Notes: generated by a model from the sequence alone, not told the origin. Positions 49,269 through 58,798 are shown, numbered from the stretch's first letter. The stretch is 64,000 nucleotides of DNA from Methanomassiliicoccaceae archaeon UBA72 (GCA_002509405.1 DAVO01000012.1:7276-71275); one strand, 5' to 3'. A program made the numbers and translations.

Positions 49269-51341
49269 ATGATGGACCACTTAGACCTCTACGACCCCAA
49301 CCTCTACATCAACAGGGAGCTCTCATGGCTCGAGTTCAACAGGAGATGCCTCGACGAGGCCAACGACAAGGGGGCCCCCCTGCTCGAACGCCTGAAGTTC
49401 CTTGCCATATGCTACGGGAACCTCGACGAGTTCTTCATGATCCGCGTCCCCGGCATAGTCAACGGGATAGTGGCAGGTGCACCGATACTTGATGCCCCGG
49501 ACATAGAGCATGACACAAACCGTCTGCTTTCCAAGATCAATTCCAAGGTGGAGGGCCTGCTAGAGGGGTACAACGCATGCTGGTTGGAGCTCAGGTCGGT
49601 CCTTTCGGAGAACGGGATAAGGATTCTGTCCATAGACGACCTCTCCGACGAGCAGATGGAGGCGGTGGATTCCTTCTACAACGACCGCATCCATCCTCTC
49701 CTGACGCCTCTCGCGCTGGACGTATCGCATCCGTTCCCTTTCATCTCGAGCAACACCCTCAGCCTTGCGGTGAAGATGGAGGGGCCCAGGGGCCAGGTAA
49801 TGTATGCCAGGATCAAGATGCCCCTCGGACCCTTCAACCGCTTCGTGCGGATACCATCCGAATCCTCCGGCTTCGACTATGTCCTCCTGGAGGATATGGT
49901 GCGCCACAACGTGCAGAAGCTTTTCCCCGGTTTCAAGATCAACGGGGTATACGCCTTCAGGGTCACCAGGAATGCTGATACCAAGGTGACGATCGACGAG
50001 GCCTGCGACCTCATGTCTGCCGTCGAGGAGTCCATCGAAGGCAGGGGCACCGGTTTCCCGGTCAGGATGGTCACAGAGTCTGCCATGCCCCAGGACATGG
50101 TGGAGCTTTTCGGCAAGAATCTGGACCTCGGGACGGAGCAGATACACAGGTCGGATTCGCCGTTGATGCTCAACAGCCTCTGGGAGCTCTACGACCTCAA
50201 CCTGCCCCGTCTCAAGGAGAAGGAATTCAGGCCCTACTGCCCGCAGGAGCTGGCAGAGGGGTCGTCGATCTTCGAGGCCGTAGCAAAGAGGGACTGGGTG
50301 CTCTACCACCCGTACGAATCCTTCGGGATAATAGTGAGGTTCCTGCAGGAAGCGGCCCACGACCCTGCGGTCCAGAGCATCAAGATATGTCTTTACAGGA
50401 TAGGCAAGGACCCCTCCATAATCCAGGCGCTTAGGGATGCCAGGGAGAAAGGTAAGACGGTATCGGTCCTGATGGAGATAAGGGCGAAATTCGACGAGAC
50501 CAACAATATACAGCTCGCGAAAAGCATGGAACAGCTCGGCATACATGTGGTCTTCGGGCCCCTGGAGCTAAAGGTCCATTCCAAGCTCCTGCAGGTGGTG
50601 CGCCTCGAGGGAGGCCATCTTGTCAGGTACACCCATATGAGCTCCGGCAACTACAACGTAAGCACCGCCAAGCAGTATGCCGACATCTCGTTCCTGACGG
50701 TGAACGAGGAGATAGGAGAGGACGTGGGCGAACTTTTCAACTCCCTCACCGGCTACTTCGGACCCAGGGAATACAAGCAGCTGCTGGTGTCGCCTCTGAA
50801 CCTGAAGGACTCGCTCATCGAAAAGATAAGACGCGAGATCGAACGCAAGGAGGAGACCGGCAGCGGATACATCGCGCTCAAGGCCAACGGCCTCATAGAC
50901 GCGGACATCATTGCAAGCCTGTACAGCGCGTCCATCGCGGGCGTGAAGATAGAATTGAACATCAGGGGGCTGTGCTGCCTCCGTCCCGGGATACCAGGAG
51001 TATCCGACAACATACGCGTGATAAGGGTGGTGGACAGGTTCCTGGAGCATGCGCGCATCTACTACTTCGAGAACGGGGGCGACCCGGAGATGTACATGGG
51101 TTCTTCGGACATAATGCCGAGAAACCTCCTCGCAAGGGTCGAGACGCTGTTCCCGATACTCGACAAGGAGATGCTGGTCTCCATCAGGGACAACATCCTT
51201 CGCGTGCACCTTGCCGACAACGTGAAGGCCAGCGAGCTGACCTCCGACGGGACGTATGTCCCGGTGGCAAGGAAGAAGAAGGAGCCGGCAGTCAGGTCGC
51301 AGAAATGGTTCATTGACCACAGAGGGTGCTGGCATGGCTGA
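49269..51341 (+). CDS. ppk: Polyphosphate kinase 1
   Basis: About 690 residues. It polymerises the gamma-phosphate of ATP into polyphosphate, reversibly. The N domain begins NRELSWLEFNRRCLDEA, and the catalytic PLD-like core carries KVHSKLLQV (phosphorylated His region) and SSGNYNVSTAKQYADISFLT. The C-terminal half has ELNIRGLCCLRPG and VDRFLEHARIYYF. ATG 49269 (or 49272) follows GGAG and is preferred to an in-frame ATG at 49257 inside hisD. The next gene, ppx, overlaps its stop, so synthesis and breakdown of polyphosphate are co-expressed. Confidence 0.93.
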   Translation: MMDHLDLYDPNLYINRELSWLEFNRRCLDEANDKGAPLLERLKFLAICYGNLDEFFMIRVPGIVNGIVAGAPILDAPDIEHDTNRLLSKINSKVEGLLEGYNACWLELRSVLSENGIRILSIDDLSDEQMEAVDSFYNDRIHPLLTPLALDVSHPFPFISSNTLSLAVKMEGPRGQVMYARIKMPLGPFNRFVRIPSESSGFDYVLLEDMVRHNVQKLFPGFKINGVYAFRVTRNADTKVTIDEACDLMSAVEESIEGRGTGFPVRMVTESAMPQDMVELFGKNLDLGTEQIHRSDSPLMLNSLWELYDLNLPRLKEKEFRPYCPQELAEGSSIFEAVAKRDWVLYHPYESFGIIVRFLQEAAHDPAVQSIKICLYRIGKDPSIIQALRDAREKGKTVSVLMEIRAKFDETNNIQLAKSMEQLGIHVVFGPLELKVHSKLLQVVRLEGGHLVRYTHMSSGNYNVSTAKQYADISFLTVNEEIGEDVGELFNSLTGYFGPREYKQLLVSPLNLKDSLIEKIRREIERKEETGSGYIALKANGLIDADIIASLYSASIAGVKIELNIRGLCCLRPGIPGVSDNIRVIRVVDRFLEHARIYYFENGGDPEMYMGSSDIMPRNLLARVETLFPILDKEMLVSIRDNILRVHLADNVKASELTSDGTYVPVARKKKEPAVRSQKWFIDHRGCWHG

Positions 51342-52869
51342 AAGCAGGACCGTCGCCTTCATAGACGTGGGTACCAACTCGATCCATGTGCTGGTGACCC
51401 AGTTCTTCCCGGACTCGGTGGGCACTCCGATATTCGACGACAAGGAGTCCGTGAGGCTTGGCCAGAACCTCTTCGCCGAGGGATACATCGACCAAGAGAC
51501 CATCCAGAGGACGAAACTTGTCATAGGGCGTTTCGTCAGGATAGCCAAGGACATGGGCGCGGACGAGATATTCGCCTTCGCCACATGCGCCGCACGCGAG
51601 GCCTACAACAGGAACGAGCTGCTGGACGCGGCTTCTGAAGCGGGAATAGATCTGAGGATAATATCCGGCACCGAGGAGGCCAGGCTGGCGGGGCTCGGCG
51701 TGTTCGGGCCTTACGGGCCCCCGGACAGGTGCGTCGACATCGATCTCGGAGGGGGAAGCACCGAGATAAATCTCTGCAAAGGCAGCGAGACCATATTCTT
51801 GGACAGCCTCATGGCCGGTTCGGTGCGTTTCTCCTACGGGCTGGGCATAGACCAGCGCGGGACGGTGTCCCGTGCCGACTACGAAAAGATGCTCCGTGCG
51901 GTGGACAAGGTGGCAGATAATGCGGCCAACAGGCTCAGGGAGATCGGATTCGACAGGGCGATGGGGTCATCGGGCACCATGATAAATCTGGCCGAGATGT
52001 GCGCCGCCCGCAGGGACGGCGACGCTTCGTATATGACGAAAAAAGAGCTTTCGGAGCTGATGAGGGACCTTTGCGCCATGGACGAAGTCCAGCGCCGCAG
52101 CGTGCCCAGGATGAACCCCGGAAGGTCGGACATAATCATCGGAGGAGGGGCCGTAGCAGAGGAGCTGATGCACCTTTTCGAGATAGACAAGATATTCATC
52201 AGCGAACGCGGGCTGAGAGAAGGGATGCAGTTCGACTATCTCCTGGGAAAAGGCAGGAAGGAGTTCAATCTCAGGCGATCCTCTGTGATGACACTCGCCA
52301 GACGCTGCGGTTTCAACGAGAAGCACGCATCGCAGGTCAACATGCTCACGATGCGTATGTTCGACAGCATGAAGGACCTCGGCCTGCACGCGATGAACGG
52401 CGACGTCAGGGAACTGCTGGGATATGCGGCGACGCTCCATGATATAGGGGAGTTCATCAGCTACAACAAGCACAATGTCCACTCCTACACGATAATATTG
52501 AATTCGAACATGCCCGGTTTCACCCCGACGGAACTGGAGGACATGGCGCTGATCGCAAAGTTCCACCACAAACGGTTCCCCGGGTCGAACCACAAGCTCC
52601 TCAAGACGTTTACCAGACAACGGGCCAAGACCGTCCGCTACTGCGCCATGATGCTCCGCATGGCCGACGTTCTGGACAGGCACAGGTCCTCGCCGGTGGA
52701 CAGCATGCGCGTCCTCGCGGTCGGAGGCAGCGTGCTCATAGATCTGAAGTCCAAGGAGGACCTGAGCATGGAGGTCTGGAAGCTGGAAGAGCTATCCGAA
52801 CCGTTCAGAGAAGTATTCGGGTCAGAGCTTAGGATATGCGCATCCGGGTGGGGCGAAGCGAAGATATAG
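51334..52869 (+). CDS. ppx: Exopolyphosphatase/GppA phosphatase with HD domain, ends in UAG
   Basis: 511 residues to a UAG at 52867-52869. The actin-like Ppx fold has VAFIDVGTNSIHVLV, FATCAAREAYNR, ISGTEEARLAGLG, CVDIDLGGGSTEINLC and MGSSGTMINLAE. A C-terminal HD-type domain follows (GYAATLHDIGEFISY, LIAKFHHK). It cleaves terminal phosphate from polyphosphate or ppGpp-type substrates. This is the only gene here whose frame ends in UAG. If UAG is read as pyrrolysine, the frame runs nine more sense codons (VPRQERPVR) to a UGA at 52897-52899. Confidence 0.92.
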   Translation: MAESRTVAFIDVGTNSIHVLVTQFFPDSVGTPIFDDKESVRLGQNLFAEGYIDQETIQRTKLVIGRFVRIAKDMGADEIFAFATCAAREAYNRNELLDAASEAGIDLRIISGTEEARLAGLGVFGPYGPPDRCVDIDLGGGSTEINLCKGSETIFLDSLMAGSVRFSYGLGIDQRGTVSRADYEKMLRAVDKVADNAANRLREIGFDRAMGSSGTMINLAEMCAARRDGDASYMTKKELSELMRDLCAMDEVQRRSVPRMNPGRSDIIIGGGAVAEELMHLFEIDKIFISERGLREGMQFDYLLGKGRKEFNLRRSSVMTLARRCGFNEKHASQVNMLTMRMFDSMKDLGLHAMNGDVRELLGYAATLHDIGEFISYNKHNVHSYTIILNSNMPGFTPTELEDMALIAKFHHKRFPGSNHKLLKTFTRQRAKTVRYCAMMLRMADVLDRHRSSPVDSMRVLAVGGSVLIDLKSKEDLSMEVWKLEELSEPFREVFGSELRICASGWGEAKI

Positions 52870-52989
52870 GTCCCTAGGCAGGAACGCCCCGTCAGATGAT
52901 TCTTCGCGGCCATCGGGCTTCAGGACATCTCTCCAGACGAACCTTTTCGTTAGGAACCATTAAATTAAGGCAAGTTATGTTAATTTCAG

Positions 52990-53032
52990 AAGCGGGATAC
53001 CCCTTGCATGGATTAACGTCCGTTTCCCGCTT
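52990..53032 (+). promoter_or_regulatory. Unassigned hairpin between ppx and larE
   Basis: A perfect 8-bp stem AAGCGGGA (52990-52997) with TCCCGCTT (53025-53032) encloses a 27-base loop. A TATA-like TTAAATTAAGG lies about 25 bases upstream on the + strand. It could be a terminator part, a small RNA, or a larE 3' UTR element. Neither side has a clear T-run. Confidence 0.3.
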
Positions 53033-53796
53033 TAAAATCCCTTATATCCCTCGGGGTCGATCCTGAGGGATATCCCCTTTTGGTAAGCCCTTCTCTCAAT
53101 TTCGTCCCATGCACCGCGGAGCAGGTCCAGTTCCTCGGGGGATGTCTGCACCAGGGCGCTGTCCCCGTAGCAGCGGAATCTCACCTGCCCAACCCCGGCC
53201 GTATTCCGGATGAAAGCTTCCCATTCTTCGATATCCCTAAGCACGGCATCGGTGATGACGGTGCCGCATGGTATGCGGGTGGAGAGGCATGTGTCCTTTA
53301 CGAGGCCTGCCGACCAATCTTTGGACATTACGTGTTCGACTATCTCCTTCCTTCCGATCTTCAGCGACTCGAGGGGCCTGAAGATGAAAAGTTCCACGGC
53401 CGCCCTGTGGCCCGGGCGGTTCTGGGAGAGGTCGTCGTAGTTGTCTCCGCATATGCAGTTGCCAGTTCCCAGTTCTACGGCTATCGTCCTGACGGCGGAA
53501 TACACCGCCCTTTTGCAGTGATAGCAGCGGTCCTCCCCGTTAGCCTCCACGCCCGGCAGGTCTTCCCATCCGATCTCTGCGACCACGAAGGGGATGCCGA
53601 TCGCATTTGCGATCCTCTCCGCCTCGGACCTCTGCCTCCTGCTGACCATGGGCATGTCCACGAACACGGCGGTGATATCCTCTATCGACCTTACGCATGC
53701 CTCGGCCAGATAAGAGCTGTCGAACCCGCCTGAGAACGCCAGCACAGCCGAATCCATAGTTCCTAGGAAATCGCAAACTTCGTCGAACCTGTTCAT
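53032..53796 (-). CDS. larE: LarE-type ATP-dependent sulfur transferase
   Basis: About 254 residues from ATG 53796; a GTG at 53838 would add 14. The PP-loop is AFSGGFDSSYLAEA, and the conserved Cys region is EDRCYHCKRAVYSAV (the sacrificial Cys of LarE). Other blocks are CICGDNYDDLSQNRPGHRAA and KDTCLSTRIPCGT. LarE donates sulfur to pyridinium biscarboxylate mononucleotide in making the nickel-pincer cofactor of lactate racemase-type enzymes. larB is divergent from it across about 50 bases. larA and larC are not in the window. Confidence 0.85.
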   Translation of the reverse strand: MNRFDEVCDFLGTMDSAVLAFSGGFDSSYLAEACVRSIEDITAVFVDMPMVSRRQRSEAERIANAIGIPFVVAEIGWEDLPGVEANGEDRCYHCKRAVYSAVRTIAVELGTGNCICGDNYDDLSQNRPGHRAAVELFIFRPLESLKIGRKEIVEHVMSKDWSAGLVKDTCLSTRIPCGTVITDAVLRDIEEWEAFIRNTAGVGQVRFRCYGDSALVQTSPEELDLLRGAWDEIERRAYQKGISLRIDPEGYKGF

Positions 53797-53852
53797 CTGC
53801 TTCTTATCATTTCCGCGAATATCTTTAACCCTTCGCACATATACAAGCGCAT

Positions 53853-54599
53853 ATGGACATCAGAGAAGTGTTGGAATCCTACAGGGCGGGCAGGATCTGC
53901 GCTGCGGAGGCGGAAAGGTCGCTCCGCGCTGACTATATCGAGTCGATAGGTAACGATGTCAATATGGACCTGGGACGAGAGATCAGGAAGGGAACTCCCG
54001 AGGTCGTCTACGCCAGAGCGAAGTCACCGGAGACCGTCGAGAGGATCCTTCGCAGTTCCAAGAGGAGGCTTCTGGTGTCAGGTGCGGCCGAGGAGCACTT
54101 CAGCGCAGCCGAGGGCATCGAAGGTGCGGAGTTCCACAGAGAGTGCGGTTGCATCGTCTTAGGCGGATTCCCCGAGGAAAGATACGGCCCGGTGGCTGTT
54201 GTCACCGCAGGCACATCCGACATCAAGGTCGCCAAAGAGGCGGTCCTCATGGCCCGCATGATGGGCTGTTCATGCCTGGAATTCTATGACATCGGGGTCT
54301 CGGGCTTACATCGCCTCATACCTCCCCTGAAAGAGATCGTATCGAAGGACGCCGCGGCCGTGGTCGCGGTCGCCGGAATGGAAGGGGCGCTGCCGACACT
54401 GGTGTCGTCCCTTTCGCCGGTTCCCGTCATAGGTGTGCCGACATCTACCGGATACGGCATCGGAGGTGATGGGCTGGCCGCCCTCATGGGCATGTTGCAG
54501 TCCTGCTCTCCGGGCCTTAGCGTGGTGAACATTGACAACGGGATAGGGGCGGGCGCGATGGCGGCCATGATAGCCAGGGGCAGGGTCTCCGAGAGATGA
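53853..54599 (+). CDS. larB: LarB, pyridinium biscarboxylate synthase
   Basis: A 248-residue PurE-like carboxylase/hydrolase. The family blocks are RKGTPEVVYARAKSPE, VVTAGTSDIKVAKEA, EFYDIGVSGLHRL, VVAVAGMEGALPTLVSSL, VIGVPTSTGYG and NIDNGIGAGAMAAMIA. LarB carboxylates and hydrolyses nicotinic acid adenine dinucleotide at the first step of nickel-pincer cofactor synthesis. A TATA-like AT-rich element at about 53819-53828 predicts a leaderless mRNA. nreA starts within its stop. Confidence 0.92.
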   Translation: MDIREVLESYRAGRICAAEAERSLRADYIESIGNDVNMDLGREIRKGTPEVVYARAKSPETVERILRSSKRRLLVSGAAEEHFSAAEGIEGAEFHRECGCIVLGGFPEERYGPVAVVTAGTSDIKVAKEAVLMARMMGCSCLEFYDIGVSGLHRLIPPLKEIVSKDAAAVVAVAGMEGALPTLVSSLSPVPVIGVPTSTGYGIGGDGLAALMGMLQSCSPGLSVVNIDNGIGAGAMAAMIARGRVSER

Positions 54600-55870
54600 G
54601 CGGACAGACGTTCTTCGATTCGATGGCAGAGATGAACAACACCGAGATCAAATCCGGGTTGTGCTCGATCTGCAAAGGCTCGCACAGGCTCTGCGGGAAG
54701 GACAGATGCCCGCTGATGATAAAGTTCTACTCGCAGCAGAAGACCCTGCCGATGATAGACGCAAAGGACCTGGCAGGGAGCAGCCCTCCTGCCGTGTTCG
54801 TCGGCAGGTTCGGATATCCCAAGGTGGACGTGGGCCCCTTGATACCCCCGGAGTTCGGAGACACGTCCATCATGGACACGCCGGAGCGCTGGATGGGGAA
54901 GAGCATAGACGAGATAGTTGATTTCAGGTTCAAACTGGTCCGCGGAAAGATCAGGATAGATGCGTACGACTTCAAAAAGTCGGGCAGAGTGGTAGACGAT
55001 ATACAAGAGATCGCCCTGACAGAACGCCCCCTTGACATCGAGGCGGAGTTCTCCCATAAGCCCAAGGGACGCGTCGTCATGGATGACGAGGTTCAGCCCT
55101 TCGGGCCATCTGCGCGTATGACCTCTATGAGGAAGAGCAACGGCAGGTTTGAAAGGAACCTCGAACGCAGCTTCTACGACACTGACATGAAGGCGGTGGA
55201 CGCCGTGATATCGTCCTACCGCAACGGGACGCTTATTTCCGAGATAGAGAAGGCGTTCTCCGTCGGGACGATGGGGGTGGAGAAGCGGCGCAGGTTCGTT
55301 CCAACGAGATGGAGCATCACGGCTGTCGACGATATAATAGGCAAAGACCTGCTGACCACCACCAAGTTCTACAACACCATCGACGACTACCGCATATACC
55401 AGTGGGAGCAGCTGGACAACCGCTGGTGCATACTGATGATGCCCTGCACATGGAGGTACGAGCTCATAGAGGCGTGGTATCCGAACACCACGTGGAACCC
55501 TACCGGACGCACGATCGACATAATCAGCGACTGCGAGTTCTTCGACGGCAGGAAGGAATATGCCCACATCGGAGGATGCTACTACGCCGCGAGGATGGCC
55601 GTCAACGAGCTTCTCACAAGCGAAAGGCGCACGGCGGGCGTCGTGATCTTCCGCGAGGCGCACCCGGGATACGTCATGCCGGTAGGCGTGTGGAACGTCA
55701 GGGAGAACGTCAGGGAGGCCCTTCGGACCAAACCCTACAGCTACGACACCCTTGACAAGGCGATGGACCACGTGGACAGGGTGATGGACATCCCTAAGAG
55801 CACATGGGTCAGCAATTCCGGGGTCCTGAAGGACTGGTACACGCAGAGGAGGATCGAGGACTATTACTGA
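54596..55870 (+). CDS. nreA: DNA repair protein NreA with C-terminal PIP box
   Basis: 424 residues of the archaeal NreA family, implicated in repair of DNA damage such as mitomycin crosslinks. The N-terminal zinc-binding part is CSICKGSHRLCGKDRCPL. Conserved blocks include GSSPPAVFVGRFGYPKVDVGP and LERSFYDTD, with a Trp-rich C-terminal core. The last residues, QRRIEDYY, fit a PCNA-interacting motif (Q-x-x-I/L-x-x-F/Y-F/Y), as known for NreA. It overlaps larB by 4 bases (ATGA). Confidence 0.9.
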   Translation: MSGQTFFDSMAEMNNTEIKSGLCSICKGSHRLCGKDRCPLMIKFYSQQKTLPMIDAKDLAGSSPPAVFVGRFGYPKVDVGPLIPPEFGDTSIMDTPERWMGKSIDEIVDFRFKLVRGKIRIDAYDFKKSGRVVDDIQEIALTERPLDIEAEFSHKPKGRVVMDDEVQPFGPSARMTSMRKSNGRFERNLERSFYDTDMKAVDAVISSYRNGTLISEIEKAFSVGTMGVEKRRRFVPTRWSITAVDDIIGKDLLTTTKFYNTIDDYRIYQWEQLDNRWCILMMPCTWRYELIEAWYPNTTWNPTGRTIDIISDCEFFDGRKEYAHIGGCYYAARMAVNELLTSERRTAGVVIFREAHPGYVMPVGVWNVRENVREALRTKPYSYDTLDKAMDHVDRVMDIPKSTWVSNSGVLKDWYTQRRIEDYY

Positions 55871-55919
55871 CCTTCTCGACTTCACGCCTTCTGACGAGTG
55901 GGACGGGGTTTTCGAGACC

Positions 55920-56639
55920 GTGAAATGCAAACGGGCCCTCTCGCCGTCCGGCCTGCCCGGCATCGACTACGCCCTGAATCCCTACGGTGGCTGCGAGCAC
56001 GGTTGCGTTTACTGCTACGGGCCCGAGGTGACCCATACGGACTTCAGGGAATGGCGCATCGTGAGGGTAAGGAGCAACATAGCGGAGAGGCTTGCCAAAG
56101 AGGTGCCGAACATAGAGGGCACGGTCGGCATAGGAACGGTCACCGACCCTTACCAGTACGCCGAAAAGAGATTCATGCTCACATCCCAATGCCTGGAAGT
56201 GCTCAGGTCCGCCGGGCTCAGAATACACGTACACACGAAGTCCGATCTCATACTCCGCGATCTCGACATCATCTCCGGGATGAAGGGCGAGGTCGGTATC
56301 ACCATAACCACCCTTGACGAGAAGGTCTCCCACATAACGGAGCCGGGCGCCCCGCTTCCAAAAAGGAGGCTGGAAGCACTTAAGGAACTGACCTGCGCCG
56401 GCGTGGACACCTATGCCCTGGTCGGGCCCGTGCTCATGTATCTCGAAGGCAAAGAGGTCGAATTCGTCGAAGCGGTAGCATCCACGGGAGTCAGGCGCAT
56501 GTGCGTAGACCGTCTTAACCTGCGGCCGCTGCTCTCTCAGAGGCTGGAACGCATGGGAGTGAGGGGTTCGACCTCGGCACTGGAGAAGATACGGCATATC
56601 GCCGGGGACCGCGGCATAGAGGTCACCGACGTATTTTGA
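55920..56639 (+). CDS. Radical SAM protein (SPL-like, Rv2578c-type family)
   Basis: 239 residues from GTG 55920. The cluster motif CEHGCVYCYGPE (CxxxCxxC) follows GLPGIDYALNPYGG, typical of the spore-photolyase-like radical SAM family widespread in archaea. GTVTDPYQYAEKRFMLT and THTKSDLILRDLDII-type strands follow. The frame is open upstream, and residues just before the GTG (SDEWDGVFET) look translated. The true start may be a rarer codon near 55863, next to the nreA stop. The function is unknown; DNA-adduct repair is possible but unproven. Its 3' end overlaps a convergent membrane-protein gene. Confidence 0.82.
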   Translation: MKCKRALSPSGLPGIDYALNPYGGCEHGCVYCYGPEVTHTDFREWRIVRVRSNIAERLAKEVPNIEGTVGIGTVTDPYQYAEKRFMLTSQCLEVLRSAGLRIHVHTKSDLILRDLDIISGMKGEVGITITTLDEKVSHITEPGAPLPKRRLEALKELTCAGVDTYALVGPVLMYLEGKEVEFVEAVASTGVRRMCVDRLNLRPLLSQRLERMGVRGSTSALEKIRHIAGDRGIEVTDVF

Positions 56640-57030
56640 ATGTAAGCATGTCCCTGACCGACAGGGAGTAGGAGAATACCAACAGGGAGACCGCGAGCAG
56701 AGCGGACAGGAACGCGAGGAACGTTCCGTTCATGGAACCGTAGACGGTCAGCCTGATATACAGGAAGTAGAAGACCAGGTAGAGTATTATCGCCGCGGTA
56801 AGATGCGATACCCTCACCTGCACCTCTCCACCGCGGTTCCTGTACCCTATGAAGACGATGCCGCCGCCTACCAGAAAGCTGATGAGGAGGGCGACGTAGG
56901 TCAAGGGCGGGAAAGGCCATTTGCCTGCGAAGAATGCGAGATACAGAAGCGAAGCTCCCCAGAAACATATCCCCAGATAGACCAGCCACATTCCTTCCAT
57001 CGATTCGTAGTTGATCCTGAAGGCGCGCAT
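56623..57030 (-). CDS. Four-helix membrane protein of unknown function
   Basis: About 135 residues from ATG 57030 (MRAFRINYESMEGMW). Four hydrophobic helices are joined by short loops, with a Gly-rich turn (LVGGGIVFIGYRNRGGE) between helices 2 and 3. A TATA-like GGATATATATTC at about 57050-57060 supports this start over a longer frame to 57153. No family is recognised. It overlaps the end of the radical SAM gene on the other strand by 17 bases. Confidence 0.62.
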   Translation of the reverse strand: MRAFRINYESMEGMWLVYLGICFWGASLLYLAFFAGKWPFPPLTYVALLISFLVGGGIVFIGYRNRGGEVQVRVSHLTAAIILYLVFYFLYIRLTVYGSMNGTFLAFLSALLAVSLLVFSYSLSVRDMLTFKIRR

Positions 57031-57105
57031 TCTGAAGATACTTTCTGTATGAATATATATCCTTATCCTTTGATAAAACGGATGGCGACCATCAAAAAAT
57101 GCACT

Positions 57106-57116
57106 GGTTATAAAGG
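57106..57116 (+). promoter_or_regulatory. TATA box of the thermosome gene
   Basis: GGTTATAAAGG, 57-67 bases before the ATG, gives a leader of about 35 bases that holds a strong AAGGAGG ribosome-binding site (57158-57164). Confidence 0.5.
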
Positions 57117-57172
57117 AATAGTTAATATAGAAGAACAAATTTACCGTAACCAAGACAAAGGAGGATAATCCA

Positions 57173-58798
57173 ATGTATGGTTCTGGAAATCAGCCTATAA
57201 TCGTGCTCAGAGAAGGCACTGAAAGAAACAGGGACAAGGAAGCGCAATTCAACAACATAGCGGCCGCAAAAGCAGTGGCCGACGCCGTCAGGTCCACTCT
57301 CGGACCTAAAGGAATGGACAAAATGCTTGTCAACACCATCGGCGACGTGGTCATAACCAACGACGGAGTGACCATTCTGAAAGAGATCGACGTACAGCAC
57401 CCCGCCGCCAAGATGGTCGTCGAGGTAGCCAAGACCCAGGACTCCGAGTGCGGAGACGGCACCACGACCTCGGTCGTAATAGCCGGAGAGCTGCTCAAAC
57501 AGTCCGAGGAGCTTATCAACTCCAACGTCCACTCGACGGTGATCACCAACGGATTCAGGCTCGCCGCCGAGAAAGCGGCCGAAATCCTGGACGAGATCGC
57601 AGTACCGGTCAACACCGACGAACTCCTCGAGAAGGTCGCATCCACGGCGCTCACCGGCAAAGCTGTCGGAGAGGAAGAGGCAAAACTCGCCAAAATCGTG
57701 GTCCAGGCCTGCAGGTCCGTCGAAGACGACGGAAAGGTCGACACCGACGACATACACATTCAGAAAAAGATCGGCGAGAACATCGGCAACACATGCATGA
57801 TAAAGGGTATCGTGATCGACAAAGAGCGCGTCCACCCCCGCATGCCCAGGAAAGTAGAGAACGCGAAGATCGCGCTGTTCTCATGCGCCCTCGAGGTCAA
57901 GAAGACCGAGTTCGACGCACAGATACAGATAACCGACCCCACAAAGATGAACTCCTTCCTCGAGGAGGAGGAGAACAGCCTCAAGGCGATGGTCGACGCC
58001 ATCAAGAAGTCCGGAGCCAACGTGGTCCTCTCCCAGAAGGGAATCGACGATCTGGCCCAGCACTACCTTGCAAAGGCGGGCATATTCGCATGCAGGAGGC
58101 TCAAGCAGAGCGACCTCGAGGCTATTGCCAAGGCGACCGCAGGAACAGTCGTCGGCAACACCGCAGAGATCAACAGCAGCGACCTGGGATCCGCCGGTGT
58201 CGTGGAGGAGAAGCTCATCGGAGAGGACGGAATGGTCTTCATCACCGGATGCAAGAACCCCAAGGCAGTGACCCTTTTCGCCCGCGGAGGCACCGAGCAC
58301 GTCATCGAAGAGGTTGAAAGGGCCCTTACCGACGCCATCCGCGTCGTGGGAGTCGCCATCGAAGACGGAAAGGTCGTCGCCGGAGCAGGTGCCCCCGAGA
58401 TAGAGGTAGGGATCAGACTGGCCTCTTACGCCTCCAGCATCGGAGGAAGGGAGCAGCTTGCGATCGAAAAGTTCTCGAAGGCCCTGGAGATAATCCCCTG
58501 GACGCTCGCCGAGAACGCAGGCATCGACCCCATAGACAGCATCATCAACCTGAAGAAGGCCCACAAGGAACACAAGAACGGTTCCGTCTACGGTATCGAC
58601 CTCGACAGCGGAGAGGCCGTCGACATGCTGAAGAAGGACGTTGTAGAGCCCCTCAGGGTGAAGAAGCAGGCCATAAGCTCTGCTTACGAGGTCGCCAACA
58701 TGATCCTCAGGATCGACGACGTCATCACCGCACGCAGGGCCCAGTCCCCCCCGCCGGGAGCCGGTGGAATGGGCGGCATGCCCCCCGGAATGATGTAA
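57173..58798 (+). CDS. thsA: Thermosome (group II chaperonin) subunit
   Basis: 541 residues. Group II chaperonin motifs are [11 protein letters not shown] (about 43), [26 protein letters not shown] (nucleotide/catalytic Asp region) and a C-terminal [13 protein letters not shown] tail that lines the cavity. It folds proteins with ATP as a double-ring complex with a built-in lid. It has a strong ribosome-binding site and a clear terminator hairpin. Codon choice is strongly biased toward C-ending codons, as expected of a highly expressed gene. Confidence 0.96.
   Translation: MYGSGNQPIIVLREGTERNRDKEAQFNNIAAAKAVADAVRSTLGPKGMDKMLVNTIGDVVITNDGVTILKEIDVQHPAAKMVVEVAKTQDSECGDGTTTSVVIAGELLKQSEELINSNVHSTVITNGFRLAAEKAAEILDEIAVPVNTDELLEKVASTALTGKAVGEEEAKLAKIVVQACRSVEDDGKVDTDDIHIQKKIGENIGNTCMIKGIVIDKERVHPRMPRKVENAKIALFSCALEVKKTEFDAQIQITDPTKMNSFLEEEENSLKAMVDAIKKSGANVVLSQKGIDDLAQHYLAKAGIFACRRLKQSDLEAIAKATAGTVVGNTAEINSSDLGSAGVVEEKLIGEDGMVFITGCKNPKAVTLFARGGTEHVIEEVERALTDAIRVVGVAIEDGKVVAGAGAPEIEVGIRLASYASSIGGREQLAIEKFSKALEIIPWTLAENAGIDPIDSIINLKKAHKEHKNGSVYGIDLDSGEAVDMLKKDVVEPLRVKKQAISSAYEVANMILRIDDVITARRAQSPPPGAGGMGGMPPGMM

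Noticed and set aside
54284..55963. 559-codon minus-strand frame over larB, nreA and the radical SAM gene
   Set aside because: It crosses three genes with clear products on the + strand and has no recognisable domain.
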